Assembly: GCA_002473085.1 (NCBI GenBank)
Contig: DKTP01000103.1
Coordinates: forward strand, 1-29,316
Length of the DNA: 29,316 nt
Direction of reading: 5' to 3'
Origin: Anaerolineales bacterium UBA7227
Lineage (GTDB): Bacteria > Chloroflexota > Anaerolineae > Anaerolineales > Villigracilaceae
In this document: positions 9,219 to 16,253 of the stretch, piece after piece
Numbering within the stretch: position 1 is the stretch's first letter
Layout: every line of letters starts with the position of its first letter
Program-made: the position numbers and the translations under genes
Notes under the pieces: generated by a model
Seen by the model: only the letters and a program-made list of their open reading frames with translations
Databases searched by the model: none
What the model was told of the DNA's origin: nothing

Positions 9219-10319
9219 TCACCCCACCGTCTTCATCTCCCGCGGCAGGCTGGACAACACGTCCACGCCCGAATCCGTGATGACCACATTATCCTCGATG
9301 CGGACGCCGTTGCGATTGGGGAGGTAAATTCCCGGCTCGATTGTGAACGCCATGCCTGCTTCCAAAGTCTGCATATTGTCGTCGCGGATGTACGGGTCCT
9401 CGTGCGGCTCCATCCCGATGCCGTGCCCCGTCCGGTGGGTGAAAAATTTTCCGTAGCCCGCCGCCTCGATGACGGCGCGCGCGGCCTTGTCCACTTCCGC
9501 GCAGGGGACGCCGGGTTTGGCGGCGGCGCGCCCGGCGGCGTTCGCCTCCTGCACGACCGCGTGGATCCGCGCGCACTCCGCGTCCACCTCGCCGACGGCA
9601 AACGTGCGCGTCAGGTCGGAGATATAACCGCCGAAGGCCGCGCCCCAGTCCACCACCAGCAGGTCGCCGCGCTGGAGTTTGCGGTCGGAGGGCGAAGCGT
9701 GCGGGTTGGCGCTGTTCGGTCCCGCGGAGACGATGGGCGCGAACGGCAGTTCGGGCTCCGAACCGTGCTTGAAGAGTTGGACGATCAACTCGGCGGCGAG
9801 TTCCTTCTCGGTCATCCCGACTTTGACGAGGGGGATCACAGCCTCGAGCGCGGACTCGGCAATCCGCGCCGCCCGCCTCATGCTCTCGACTTCGGCCGCG
9901 TCCTTCCTCAGCCGGAGCGAGGCCAACGCCGCGCCCGCGTCGGGGAAATCCGCGTGGGGCGCGGCGGACTTGACGAACTGGTATTCGAGCAGCCGCAATT
10001 GGCGCGTCTCGACGCCGACTCTCCTCCCGTCCAAATCCAGCGATTGGACCGCACCGCGGAAGGCCGCGTCCCATTCGGCGGGGTTTTCCCCATACGGGAA
10101 CGGCGTGATCGCCAGCCCCGTCACTTTTTGCATTTCGAGTTCGGGCAGGACGAGCGCGGGCGTCTTGCCCGGCGCGAAGAACAGCACGGTGGGACGCTCC
10201 ATCAAATGGAAATGCAGCCCCGTGAGATACGTCAGCGTGGGACCGGGATTGAGAATCGCCGCGTCCAGCCCGGAGGTCGAGAGAGAGGCGGAGAGTTTGT
10301 CGAAGCGGGAAGTGGTCAT
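9219..10319 (-). CDS. M24 family metallopeptidase (Xaa-Pro aminopeptidase-like)
   Basis: A 366-residue cytoplasmic enzyme with an N-terminal creatinase-like domain (about 1-130) and a pita-bread catalytic domain (about 140-366). The five expected metal ligands are present: Asp224 (VVDWG), Asp235 (SDLTRTF), His299 (GHGIG), Glu328 (IEPGIY) and Glu342 (RIEDN). It probably removes N-terminal residues next to proline, although M24B members also include dipeptidases, and the exact specificity is open. An AGGAGA ribosome site precedes ATG 10319. Immediately upstream lies an 8-base repeat array (10330-10362), and the SDR gene lies just beyond on the same strand, so the two may be co-transcribed. Confidence 0.92.
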   Translation of the reverse strand: MTTSRFDKLSASLSTSGLDAAILNPGPTLTYLTGLHFHLMERPTVLFFAPGKTPALVLPELEMQKVTGLAITPFPYGENPAEWDAAFRGAVQSLDLDGRRVGVETRQLRLLEYQFVKSAAPHADFPDAGAALASLRLRKDAAEVESMRRAARIAESALEAVIPLVKVGMTEKELAAELIVQLFKHGSEPELPFAPIVSAGPNSANPHASPSDRKLQRGDLLVVDWGAAFGGYISDLTRTFAVGEVDAECARIHAVVQEANAAGRAAAKPGVPCAEVDKAARAVIEAAGYGKFFTHRTGHGIGMEPHEDPYIRDDNMQTLEAGMAFTIEPGIYLPNRNGVRIEDNVVITDSGVDVLSSLPREMKTVG

Positions 10320-10329
10320 GGAGTCTCCT

Positions 10330-10362
10330 GGTCGGATAGTCGTCGGTCGGACGGTCGAAGTC
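10330..10362 (-). repeat. 8-base repeat array upstream of the M24 peptidase gene
   Basis: RGTC cores occur at 10330, 10338, 10345, 10353 and 10359 in plus-strand reading, mostly 8 bases apart, with units such as GGTCGGAT and GGTCGGAC. The core is the same as in the array at 28786-28861, and in both places it starts within about ten bases of a minus-strand start codon. Confidence 0.6.
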
Positions 10363-10367
10363 CGCCG

Positions 10368-11183
10368 TTATTTATATTTGTGTCTTTTCTTCGTCAGCGC
10401 GGACTCGGTGATCCAGTCCACGAACCAGGGCATGTACCAATCAGCCCAGATGGCGAGGTTGTAGTACCACGGCATGACGACAGCGCGGCGCGGACGTTTG
10501 GCGATTTCGACGACGCGCTCCGCGACCTGCTCGGAGGTCATCGAGCGGAAGTAGCGTCGCAGGGCGGATCTCTTCATGGGATGGTCGCCCGTGTGCTGGC
10601 CAAACTCGGTTTTGGCGGGACCGGGGTAAATGCCGGAGACGTTGACGCCGAAGGGCCGCGCTTCGCGGCGCAGGGCGTCGGTGAAGCCGCGCACGCCGTA
10701 TTTGCTGGCGGAGTAGATGGTGTAGGTGGGCGGCGCGATCCAGCCCGCGACGGAAGACATGTTGATGATGTGTCCGCTGCGGCGTTCGAGCATGGACGGC
10801 AGGATGGCGTGTGTGACGTAGATGAGGCCGAGCAGGTTGACTTTAAGTTGAGTCTCGATATCGCGCTCGGCGGTCATGTTGTCGTTCCAGATGATGCGTC
10901 CGAAGCCCGCGTTGTTGAAGAGGATGTCCACCCGCTCGTAGAGGTCGAGGACGGTCTCGACCATGACTTCGACTTCTTCGCGGGCGGCCACGTCCACCGG
11001 GACGGCGAACGCCTCGCCGCCGCGCGCCTGAATGGAGGCGGCCAGTTCCTGCAGGCGGTCTATGCGCCGCGCCGCGAGGACGACGCTGCAGCCCTCTTCC
11101 GCGAAGAGCCGCGCCGCGTCCATGCCGAAGCCGGAGGACGCGCCGGTGATGAGTACAACTTTACCTTTAAGATCAATGGTCAT
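10368..11183 (-). CDS. Short-chain dehydrogenase/reductase (classical SDR)
   Basis: A 271-residue NAD(P)-dependent oxidoreductase with one Rossmann fold. The cofactor motif TGASSGFG (residues 13-20), the NNAG motif (90-93) and the catalytic Ser143/144, Tyr157 and Lys161 (YSASK) are all present. AARR after the second strand suggests NADP(H) preference, an inference from family trends. A C-terminal stretch with WYYNLAIWADWYMPWFVDWI may form a membrane-associated helix, seen in lipid- or retinol-type SDRs. Substrate unknown. It lies upstream of the M24 gene on the same strand with about 50 bases between. Confidence 0.9.
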   Translation of the reverse strand: MTIDLKGKVVLITGASSGFGMDAARLFAEEGCSVVLAARRIDRLQELAASIQARGGEAFAVPVDVAAREEVEVMVETVLDLYERVDILFNNAGFGRIIWNDNMTAERDIETQLKVNLLGLIYVTHAILPSMLERRSGHIINMSSVAGWIAPPTYTIYSASKYGVRGFTDALRREARPFGVNVSGIYPGPAKTEFGQHTGDHPMKRSALRRYFRSMTSEQVAERVVEIAKRPRRAVVMPWYYNLAIWADWYMPWFVDWITESALTKKRHKYK

Positions 11184-11216
11184 GGCAAGTATCCGTAGCG
11201 GGAATTTTAAAATCGC

Positions 11217-11236
11217 TCCGCGGACGGCGAGCGCTA
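11217..11236. repeat. Dispersed 20-base repeat, copy 2
   Basis: TCCGCGGACGGCGAGCGCTA, 17 of 20 identical to 1741-1760. Located between the GT4 gene 3' end and the SDR start, upstream of the latter. Confidence 0.5.
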
Positions 11237-11266
11237 CCCAAGATGATCCGCAGGGGCAAGGCTATT

Positions 11267-12532
11267 TTATCCCGAATCCGCCCGTTCTTTAAGCCTTTCG
11301 TTCAGCGCGCTGGCGTACGCGTCCGCGATCTGCCCGGCGATCTTCTCCCAGCGGTATTCCTGCGCGTAGCGCTCGGCGCAGGCACCCATCCGCTCGCGCA
11401 AGGCGCGGTCGCCCAGCAGCAGGGTCAATTTGTCGCACAGCGCGGACGGGTCGCCTTCGGGGACGGTGAACCCGGTCTCGCCGTCGCGGACGAGGAAGGC
11501 CAGTCCGCCCACCTGCGAAGCGACGACGGGCGTCCCGCAGGCCATGGCCTCCAGCGCCACCATCCCAAACGACTCGTAGAAGGAGGGCATCACCAGCGCG
11601 TCCGCAGCCGAATAGTAATACGGCAGCGTATCCTGCGCGCGCTTGCCGAGAAAGACCACCGTCTGCCCCATGCACAGGTCGTCGCAGAGTTGTTGCAGGC
11701 GCGCCATCTCGGCGGTCATTTTGTCGGGGTCGGCGTCCGGCTCGCCGCCGATGATCGCCAGGTAGACGGGATGCCCGAGTCCCTGGAACTTCACGCACGA
11801 CATGGCGCGGATGAGCGTGTCCACGCCTTTGAGCGGTTCGATCCGCCCGACGAACAACACCATGCGCTGGTCGGGTTCGAGGCCGATGAACTGCCGCGCC
11901 TCGTCCTTCGGGATGGGATAGAAATGGCTGACGTCCACACCGGGCGGGATAATCTCCATTTTGCGGACGTCGCCTTTGTACAGCCATTGCAGCTGCGCCT
12001 TCTCCGCCTCGGTCGCGACGATGACGCGGTCGGCGCGTTTCAGGACGCGTTTCTCTCCCTCGATGCGGTACGCGCCCTCGCGTTCCGCGTCGCTGCGCGC
12101 GATGCGGTTCTTCATCTCGCCCAGGGTGTGGAACATGTGCAGGATGGGCGTCCCCGGCCAGAGGTCCGCGAGAGAGGCGGCCGCGAGACCGGACATCCAG
12201 TAGTGGCTGTGGATGACGTCGTAATGGATTCTTTTTTCCTCGGCGAAGCGGCGGATGCCGTCCACGAATTGGGGGATGTATCCCGCCAGTTCGCGCCTGG
12301 GGAGAGGCGTCTCCGGGCCAGCCGGAACGTGGACGACGCGGTTGCCGTAGCCGAGGTCGTGCAGCACGTGCGGCACGTGTTCGTCCTGCGAGCGCGTGAA
12401 CACGTCCACGTGGATGCCGAGCGGACCGAGCGCCCGCGTCAGGTCGCGCACGTAGACGTTCATCCCGCCCGTGTCCTTGCCCCCAAGCGTGGCAAGCGGA
12501 CAGGTGTGGTAGGAGAGCATGGCGATGTTCAT
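11267..12532 (-). CDS. Family 4 glycosyltransferase (MshA / sucrose-phosphate-synthase-like)
   Basis: A 421-residue GT-B enzyme. The N-terminal domain has GGKDTGGMNVYVRDL (about 17-31), an acceptor-domain signature shared by MshA-type and sucrose-phosphate-synthase-type enzymes, plus the HSHYWMSG segment. The C-terminal domain has FVGRIEPLKGVDTLI and the donor-binding ESFGMVALEAMACGTPVV segment, with its two glutamates spaced as in the retaining EX7E motif. It should transfer a sugar from an NDP-sugar with retention. The acceptor is not determinable, and mycothiol synthesis would need partner genes not seen here. ATG 12532 is preceded by a short 7-base repeat array and by no obvious Shine-Dalgarno. 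Confidence 0.88.
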   Translation of the reverse strand: MNIAMLSYHTCPLATLGGKDTGGMNVYVRDLTRALGPLGIHVDVFTRSQDEHVPHVLHDLGYGNRVVHVPAGPETPLPRRELAGYIPQFVDGIRRFAEEKRIHYDVIHSHYWMSGLAAASLADLWPGTPILHMFHTLGEMKNRIARSDAEREGAYRIEGEKRVLKRADRVIVATEAEKAQLQWLYKGDVRKMEIIPPGVDVSHFYPIPKDEARQFIGLEPDQRMVLFVGRIEPLKGVDTLIRAMSCVKFQGLGHPVYLAIIGGEPDADPDKMTAEMARLQQLCDDLCMGQTVVFLGKRAQDTLPYYYSAADALVMPSFYESFGMVALEAMACGTPVVASQVGGLAFLVRDGETGFTVPEGDPSALCDKLTLLLGDRALRERMGACAERYAQEYRWEKIAGQIADAYASALNERLKERADSG

Positions 12533-12546
12533 GGAGAGTTGGCGAT

Positions 12547-12567
12547 GAGAGAACAGAGAGTAGAGAG
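12547..12567 (-). repeat. Short 7-base repeat upstream of the GT4 gene
   Basis: Three units in register: GAGAGAA, CAGAGAG, TAGAGAG (plus-strand reading). A small relative of the 11-unit heptamer array at 14368-14444, also next to a minus-strand start codon. Confidence 0.45.
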
Positions 12568-12597
12568 CAGTCGCTGGCAGGACGCGGCGGAGAAAAC

Positions 12598-12626
12598 TTG
12601 CGGGTTTAAGCGTAATCTTGTATAAT
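12598..12626 (+). promoter_or_regulatory. Promoter of tRNA-Thr
   Basis: TTGCGG (12598-12603), a 17-base spacer and TATAAT (12621-12626), followed by CCC. Transcription would begin a few bases before the mature tRNA at 12641. Confidence 0.75.
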
Positions 12627-12640
12627 CCCGCCGCTTGTAC

Positions 12641-12713
12641 GCCACAGTAGCTCAGCTGGTAGAGCAGTCGATTCGTAATCGACCGGTCACGAGTTCAAAT
12701 CTCGTCTGTGGCT
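12641..12713 (+). tRNA. tRNA-Thr, anticodon CGU
   Basis: A complete 73-base cloverleaf. Acceptor GCCACAG pairs with CTGTGGC (12706-12712), the discriminator base is T, and the D arm has GCTC/GAGC. The anticodon stem GTCGA/TCGAC encloses loop TTCGTAA, with anticodon CGT at 12674-12676 reading ACG. The T arm is ACGAG-TTCAAAT-CTCGT. The terminal CCA is not encoded (CAA follows), so CCA must be added enzymatically. A promoter and terminator enclose it as a single-gene unit. Confidence 0.97.
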
Positions 12714-12720
12714 CAACGAG

Positions 12721-12745
12721 ACCGACAGTTCCTGTCGGTTTTTTT
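12721..12745 (+). terminator. Terminator of tRNA-Thr
   Basis: ACCGACAG (12721-12728) pairs with CTGTCGGT (12732-12739) around TTC, followed by a run of T to 12745. Confidence 0.93.
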
Positions 12746-12780
12746 ATTGTACCGCCTTTCCGCGCGAAAACAGATACAGG

Positions 12781-12786
12781 TATAAT
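12781..12786 (+). promoter_or_regulatory. -10 box before the cinA-domain gene
   Basis: GGTATAATCCC with TATAAT at 12781-12786 and ATG at 12799. The predicted leader is about 6 bases, too short for a Shine-Dalgarno. The flanking bases match the HAD-gene box exactly. Confidence 0.65.
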
Positions 12787-12798
12787 CCCGACTATTCT

Positions 12799-13290
12799 AT
12801 GACGGAGAAAACTTTGCAATCCACACTGGAATCCCTGCTTGGACAATTGCTCCGCGAACGCGGATGGAAACTCGCCACCGCCGAATCCTGCACGGGCGGT
12901 TTGATCGCCGACCGAATCACCGACACGCCCGGCTCCTCCGAATATTTCCTCGGCGGATTCGTCTCGTACGCGTACGAGGCCAAGGTCGCCAGCCTCGGCG
13001 TCTCGTGGGATACGCTTCAGCGCTACGGCGCGGTCAGCCGCGAGACCGTCCTGGAGATGGCGCGCGGCGCGCGGAACGCCCTCGGCGCGGACGTCGCCAT
13101 CTCGGTCAGCGGGATCGCGGGACCGGGCGGCGGGCTGCCGCAAAAACCCGTCGGCACGACGTGGATCGGGCTGGTCACGCCTGAGGGCGAACAGGCGGAG
13201 GTGTTTTATTGGAAGGGGGACCGGAGGGAGAACAAAGTCCTCTCCGCAGAGCAGGCGATCAAAATGGCAATCGAGTATCTGGAGAAATAA
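12799..13290 (+). CDS. CinA-family nicotinamide-nucleotide amidohydrolase (PncC-type)
   Basis: A 163-residue single-domain protein matching the C-terminal CinA domain. Hallmarks are AESCTGG (about residues 28-34) with the catalytic serine, SVSGIAGPGGG (about 102-112) and KPVGTTWIG (about 115-123). Enzymes of this form deamidate NMN to nicotinic acid mononucleotide in NAD recycling. The N-terminal molybdopterin-binding-like domain of full-length CinA is absent, which is normal for stand-alone PncC proteins. The start is set by the -10 box. The gene converges on tsaD, sharing a bidirectional terminator. Confidence 0.92.
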   Translation: MTEKTLQSTLESLLGQLLRERGWKLATAESCTGGLIADRITDTPGSSEYFLGGFVSYAYEAKVASLGVSWDTLQRYGAVSRETVLEMARGARNALGADVAISVSGIAGPGGGLPQKPVGTTWIGLVTPEGEQAEVFYWKGDRRENKVLSAEQAIKMAIEYLEK

Positions 13291-13295
13291 CACGA

Positions 13296-13331
13296 AACCC
13301 CGTTTTCCTGAAAAACGGGGTTCTGCTTTTT
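13296..13331. terminator. Bidirectional terminator between cinA-domain gene and tsaD
   Basis: AACCCCGTTTT (13296-13306) pairs with AAAACGGGGTT (13312-13322). A T run at 13327-13331 serves the rightward gene, and the A/T-rich stem base can serve tsaD, whose stop lies at 13331-13333. Confidence 0.85.
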
Positions 13332-14359
13332 CACGACAGCGGCCAGGTCGGCTGGACGTCCATATCCAGCTCGCTGACGCGCCCGAGCGCGTAGCGGAAG
13401 TATCCCGCCGCGCCGATCATGGCGGCATTGTCGGTGCAGAGCGAGAGACGCGGGACGTGGACGGGGAACTCCGCCTGCGCTTTGAAGGCCTGGCGCAAGG
13501 CGCGGTTGGCCGAGACGCCGCCCGCCACGAGGATTTCCTTCACGCCGAATTCGCGCGCCGCGGCCAGGGTTTTGTCGAACAACACGTCAACGACGGCGGC
13601 CTGGAAACTCGCGGCCATGTCCGCGACCGGGATGAACTTGCCCGCCTTCTCGAAGTTCCTCGTCTCATACAGGACGGCGGTTTTGATACCGCTGAACGAG
13701 AAGTCCCACGTCCCTTCGAGGCGGGCGCGCGGAAATTTGAAGCGCTTCGGGTCGCCGTCCTCCGCGGCTTTCTGGATGGACGGCCCGCCCGGGTAGGCGA
13801 GTCCCAGCAGCCGCGCCACCTTGTCGAAGGCCTCGCCCGCCGCGTCGTCGAGGGTGGAGCCGAGGCGCCGATAGGTCAGGTGGTCGGTCATCAGGTTCAG
13901 TTCGGTGTGTCCGCCCGAGACGAGCAGCGCCAGCAGGGGGAATTGCGGTTCGGGATGCGGAGGTTCGTCCGCGTCGTAAACCCAGGCGGAGTAGACGTGG
14001 CCTTCGAGATGGTTCACGCCGACGAGCGGAATCCCCGCGCCGAGCGCGAGACCTTTGGCCGCGTTCACGCCGACGACGAGCGACCCAGCCAGCCCGGGCC
14101 CGCGCGTGACCGCGACCGCGTCCACGTCGGCGAGGGTGATGTGCGCCTGCGCCAACGCCTGCTCAACGACCGGCACGATGGACAGCACATGCTGGCGCGA
14201 GGCCACTTCGGGATAGACGCCGCCGTAGCGCGCGTGGAGTTCCATCTGCGAGGCGACGACGGAGGAAACCAGGGCGCGTCCGTTTTCGACGACGGCCGCG
14301 GCGGTTTCGTCGCAGGAGGTTTCGATGGCGAGGAGACGGGCGGGAGGGAGGTTGGTCAT
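13331..14359 (-). CDS. tsaD: tRNA N6-threonylcarbamoyladenosine synthase TsaD
   Basis: A 342-residue ASKHA-fold enzyme that transfers threonylcarbamoyl from its AMP ester to A37 of ANN-decoding tRNAs, with TsaB and TsaE. The metal-binding motif HLEGH gives His117 and His121. ETSCDET at the N terminus, VSGGHTEL and the late AGGVSANRALR and D-N-A-A segments complete the active site. Length is normal. ATG 14359 has no purine-rich ribosome site; upstream sequence is an 11-unit heptamer array (14368-14444). TsaB and TsaE are not in the window. A threonine tRNA, whose codons are ANN type, lies nearby, probably by coincidence. Confidence 0.97.
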   Translation of the reverse strand: MTNLPPARLLAIETSCDETAAAVVENGRALVSSVVASQMELHARYGGVYPEVASRQHVLSIVPVVEQALAQAHITLADVDAVAVTRGPGLAGSLVVGVNAAKGLALGAGIPLVGVNHLEGHVYSAWVYDADEPPHPEPQFPLLALLVSGGHTELNLMTDHLTYRRLGSTLDDAAGEAFDKVARLLGLAYPGGPSIQKAAEDGDPKRFKFPRARLEGTWDFSFSGIKTAVLYETRNFEKAGKFIPVADMAASFQAAVVDVLFDKTLAAAREFGVKEILVAGGVSANRALRQAFKAQAEFPVHVPRLSLCTDNAAMIGAAGYFRYALGRVSELDMDVQPTWPLS

Positions 14360-14367
14360 GGGGAGTA

Positions 14368-14444
14368 GTGATTGGTGATTGGTGATTAGAGATTAGAGGT
14401 TGGAGATTGGTGATTAGAGATTAGAGATTGGAGATTGGAGATTC
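14368..14444 (-). repeat. Array of eleven 7-base repeats upstream of tsaD
   Basis: 77 bases made of 11 heptamers in unbroken register. Plus-strand units are GTGATTG, GTGATTG, GTGATTA, GAGATTA, GAGGTTG, GAGATTG, GTGATTA, GAGATTA, GAGATTG, GAGATTG, GAGATTC. The consensus is G-W-GATT-R. It begins 8 bases before the tsaD start codon and would be transcribed as the 5' leader, a C/T-rich strand. No promoter box is visible inside it. Confidence 0.9.
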
Positions 14445-14472
14445 GGCTGGTTAGACAACTCAGCGGTTTGTC

Positions 14473-15720
14473 CTACTTCCATTTTTTCATCGGCAGGACA
14501 AAATCGTACGGGTAGTCCGCGAGGGTTTCAATCGTCCCGTCGGGGCGCACCCAGAGCGTGTCTTCGATGCGGAAGCCCATGCCTTTTTCGGGATAGTAGA
14601 GTCCAGGCTCGGAGGTGACGACCACGCCTGGCGCGAGACGCTGATCGTCGCCCGCGGTGAGTCCGCTGAACGGCCGCTCGTGGATGTTGAGGCCGACGCC
14701 GTGTCCCAGGCTGTGGACGTATCCCTCCACCGGCGCTTTCGTGTTGAGCGGCGACTGGTGGCCTTTGGATTCGAAGTACTCGCACGTCATCTTGTGATAA
14801 TGCTTGAACGGCGCGTTCACGTCGAAGTTGTCCATCAATTTGTCGAAAATTTCCTTGACCTGGTCGTACAGTTCCTGCGCTTCGGGCGCGGCGTAACCGA
14901 GACTCCACGTGCGCGTGAAGTCGTAGTAGTAGCCGCCGCCCGCTTCGGCGGGATAAATGTCGAAGACGATAGTCTGCCCGAGGCGCATCAGATCGGCGGG
15001 ATTGCCCGTCGAGTGCGGGACGCCCGCGTCGCGTCCGATGGCGAAGATGAATCCCGACGGCAGTTCCGCGCCCTGTTCCGCCACCCACAGGCGAATCTTC
15101 GCGTGGACGTCGCCCACGGTCAGCGGGGAACCGTCTTCTTTGAGCAGGACTTCGTCGGCGCGCACCTCGCGCTCGGTCAGGTAGTCGCGCGTCTTGCCGA
15201 CCACCGTCGTGGTGATTCGCCCCATCCTGCGGATGCGCTCCACCTCGGCCGCGTCCTTCGTCTCCATGGCGCGCATGAAGATCGAGTCCTCGCGCGGCTC
15301 GCCGACGAACTCCAATTCGGGGAGAAGTTTTTGCAGGCGCGAGAGCGTCCCGAAGACCGCGCTCAGATCGTAGAAACCGTACACGCCCACGCGTCCGCGC
15401 GTCAAACCCAGTTCCTCGAACATCATCCGATAGCGCAGCGCGCTCGCCAGCAGCAGGTCGCCGTCCGCTTCTTTGTAGAGCGCGTCGTAATCGTACTTGC
15501 TGTAGGGGATCAGGCGCAGTCCGCTTTTGGCGGCTTCGTCCCGTTCCATGTCGTTGTGGAAGTACGCGGCTTCCTCCCCGCGCTTCTTGATGACGGTTGC
15601 GTGGCTGACGTGTCCGCCGCCCGTCAAGTAATACATGGGCGGATTGTGTTCGGCGTTGCCGACGACGAGGACGGCGTCGAGGCTGCGGGCTTGCATGAGG
15701 GCGTCGAGGTCTGATTTCAT
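14473..15720 (-). CDS. M24 family metallopeptidase (Xaa-Pro peptidase-like), second copy
   Basis: A 415-residue paralogue of the 9219-10319 enzyme, more distant and longer. Metal ligands are Asp254 (VFDIYP), Asp267 (YDFTRTW), His340 (GHGVG), Glu371 (SEPGLYY) and Glu386 (FRIEDT). The N-terminal domain is larger (about 1-155), and an insertion (about 298-335) lies before the catalytic His, so substrate preference may differ from the first copy. AAGGA about 8 bases before ATG 15720 gives a ribosome site. Downstream lies the tsaD heptamer array; upstream lie the 9-base repeats that border the GxxExxY gene. Confidence 0.92.
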   Translation of the reverse strand: MKSDLDALMQARSLDAVLVVGNAEHNPPMYYLTGGGHVSHATVIKKRGEEAAYFHNDMERDEAAKSGLRLIPYSKYDYDALYKEADGDLLLASALRYRMMFEELGLTRGRVGVYGFYDLSAVFGTLSRLQKLLPELEFVGEPREDSIFMRAMETKDAAEVERIRRMGRITTTVVGKTRDYLTEREVRADEVLLKEDGSPLTVGDVHAKIRLWVAEQGAELPSGFIFAIGRDAGVPHSTGNPADLMRLGQTIVFDIYPAEAGGGYYYDFTRTWSLGYAAPEAQELYDQVKEIFDKLMDNFDVNAPFKHYHKMTCEYFESKGHQSPLNTKAPVEGYVHSLGHGVGLNIHERPFSGLTAGDDQRLAPGVVVTSEPGLYYPEKGMGFRIEDTLWVRPDGTIETLADYPYDFVLPMKKWK

Positions 15721-15754
15721 GAAAGAGGTCCTTAAGATGAGATGATGTTTTAAC

Positions 15755-15790
15755 GCGAATTTCGCGAATAATGCGAATGGCGCGAATATT
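15755..15790 (+). repeat. 9-base repeat array, left border of the GxxExxY cassette
   Basis: GCGAAT occurs at 15755, 15764, 15773 and 15782, exactly 9 bases apart: units GCGAATTTC, GCGAATAAT, GCGAATGGC, GCGAATATT. The array ends just before the GxxExxY stop codon. Inverted copies occur at 16291-16305. Confidence 0.85.
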
Positions 15791-15791
15791 C

Positions 15792-16235
15792 TTAATCAAG
15801 CGTCACAGGAGGCTCGCGCAATTCGGGGAAGGTTTTCGGAACGAACGCTTTCCCTTTTGTGTAAACTACGCGAGAGGATTGAACGCGGGATGCGCCAAAA
15901 TTTATCACGATGGCAAGTTGCAACCCTGTTGCTTTCAAATAAGACAGAGCCTGCTGCTGATAAATCGGGAGAATTTTACTCACTGCCTTCAATTCGAGAA
16001 TTACCCGTCCGTCCACTACTTTGTCCAAAACAAATTCGCTCAACGGCTTACCGTCGTACATCAAGGTGATTTTTTTCTGACTCTCAACCGTCACTCCATG
16101 CAGAGGCAGCTCGCGATCCATTGCTTCATCGTAAACTTTTTCTGGATACCCAGGCCCAAGTTTATTATGCACTGCAAACGCGGCTGCCATGATCCGATGC
16201 GACAATTCTTTTTCGATGATGTGATTGTCAGTCAT
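15792..16235 (-). CDS. GxxExxY family protein
   Basis: A 147-residue protein with the family signature at GYPEKVY, within LGPGYPEKVYDEAM (about residues 26-39). The conserved ELKAV (about 81-85) and QALSYLKATGLQLAIVINFG (about 94-113) segments resemble a PD-(D/E)XK nuclease-like core. Function is unproven. The family is patchy and often found with repeats. Base composition is clearly richer in A and T than flanking genes, suggesting separate ancestry. GAGGAA just upstream of ATG 16235 serves as ribosome site. It lies between inverted 9-base repeat arrays, one of which encodes the end of selA. Confidence 0.85.
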   Translation of the reverse strand: MTDNHIIEKELSHRIMAAAFAVHNKLGPGYPEKVYDEAMDRELPLHGVTVESQKKITLMYDGKPLSEFVLDKVVDGRVILELKAVSKILPIYQQQALSYLKATGLQLAIVINFGASRVQSSRVVYTKGKAFVPKTFPELREPPVTLD

Positions 16236-16253
16236 ATTTCCTCGACATTTCCG

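Noticed and set aside
9174..11198. A 670-codon plus-strand frame opposite the M24 peptidase and SDR genes
   Set aside because: Antisense shadow of two well-supported minus-strand genes, without its own promoter or ribosome site.
12641..12713. Idea that tRNA-Thr and tsaD form a functional pair
   Set aside because: They lie in separate transcription units on opposite strands, with a gene and two terminators between; proximity is probably accidental.
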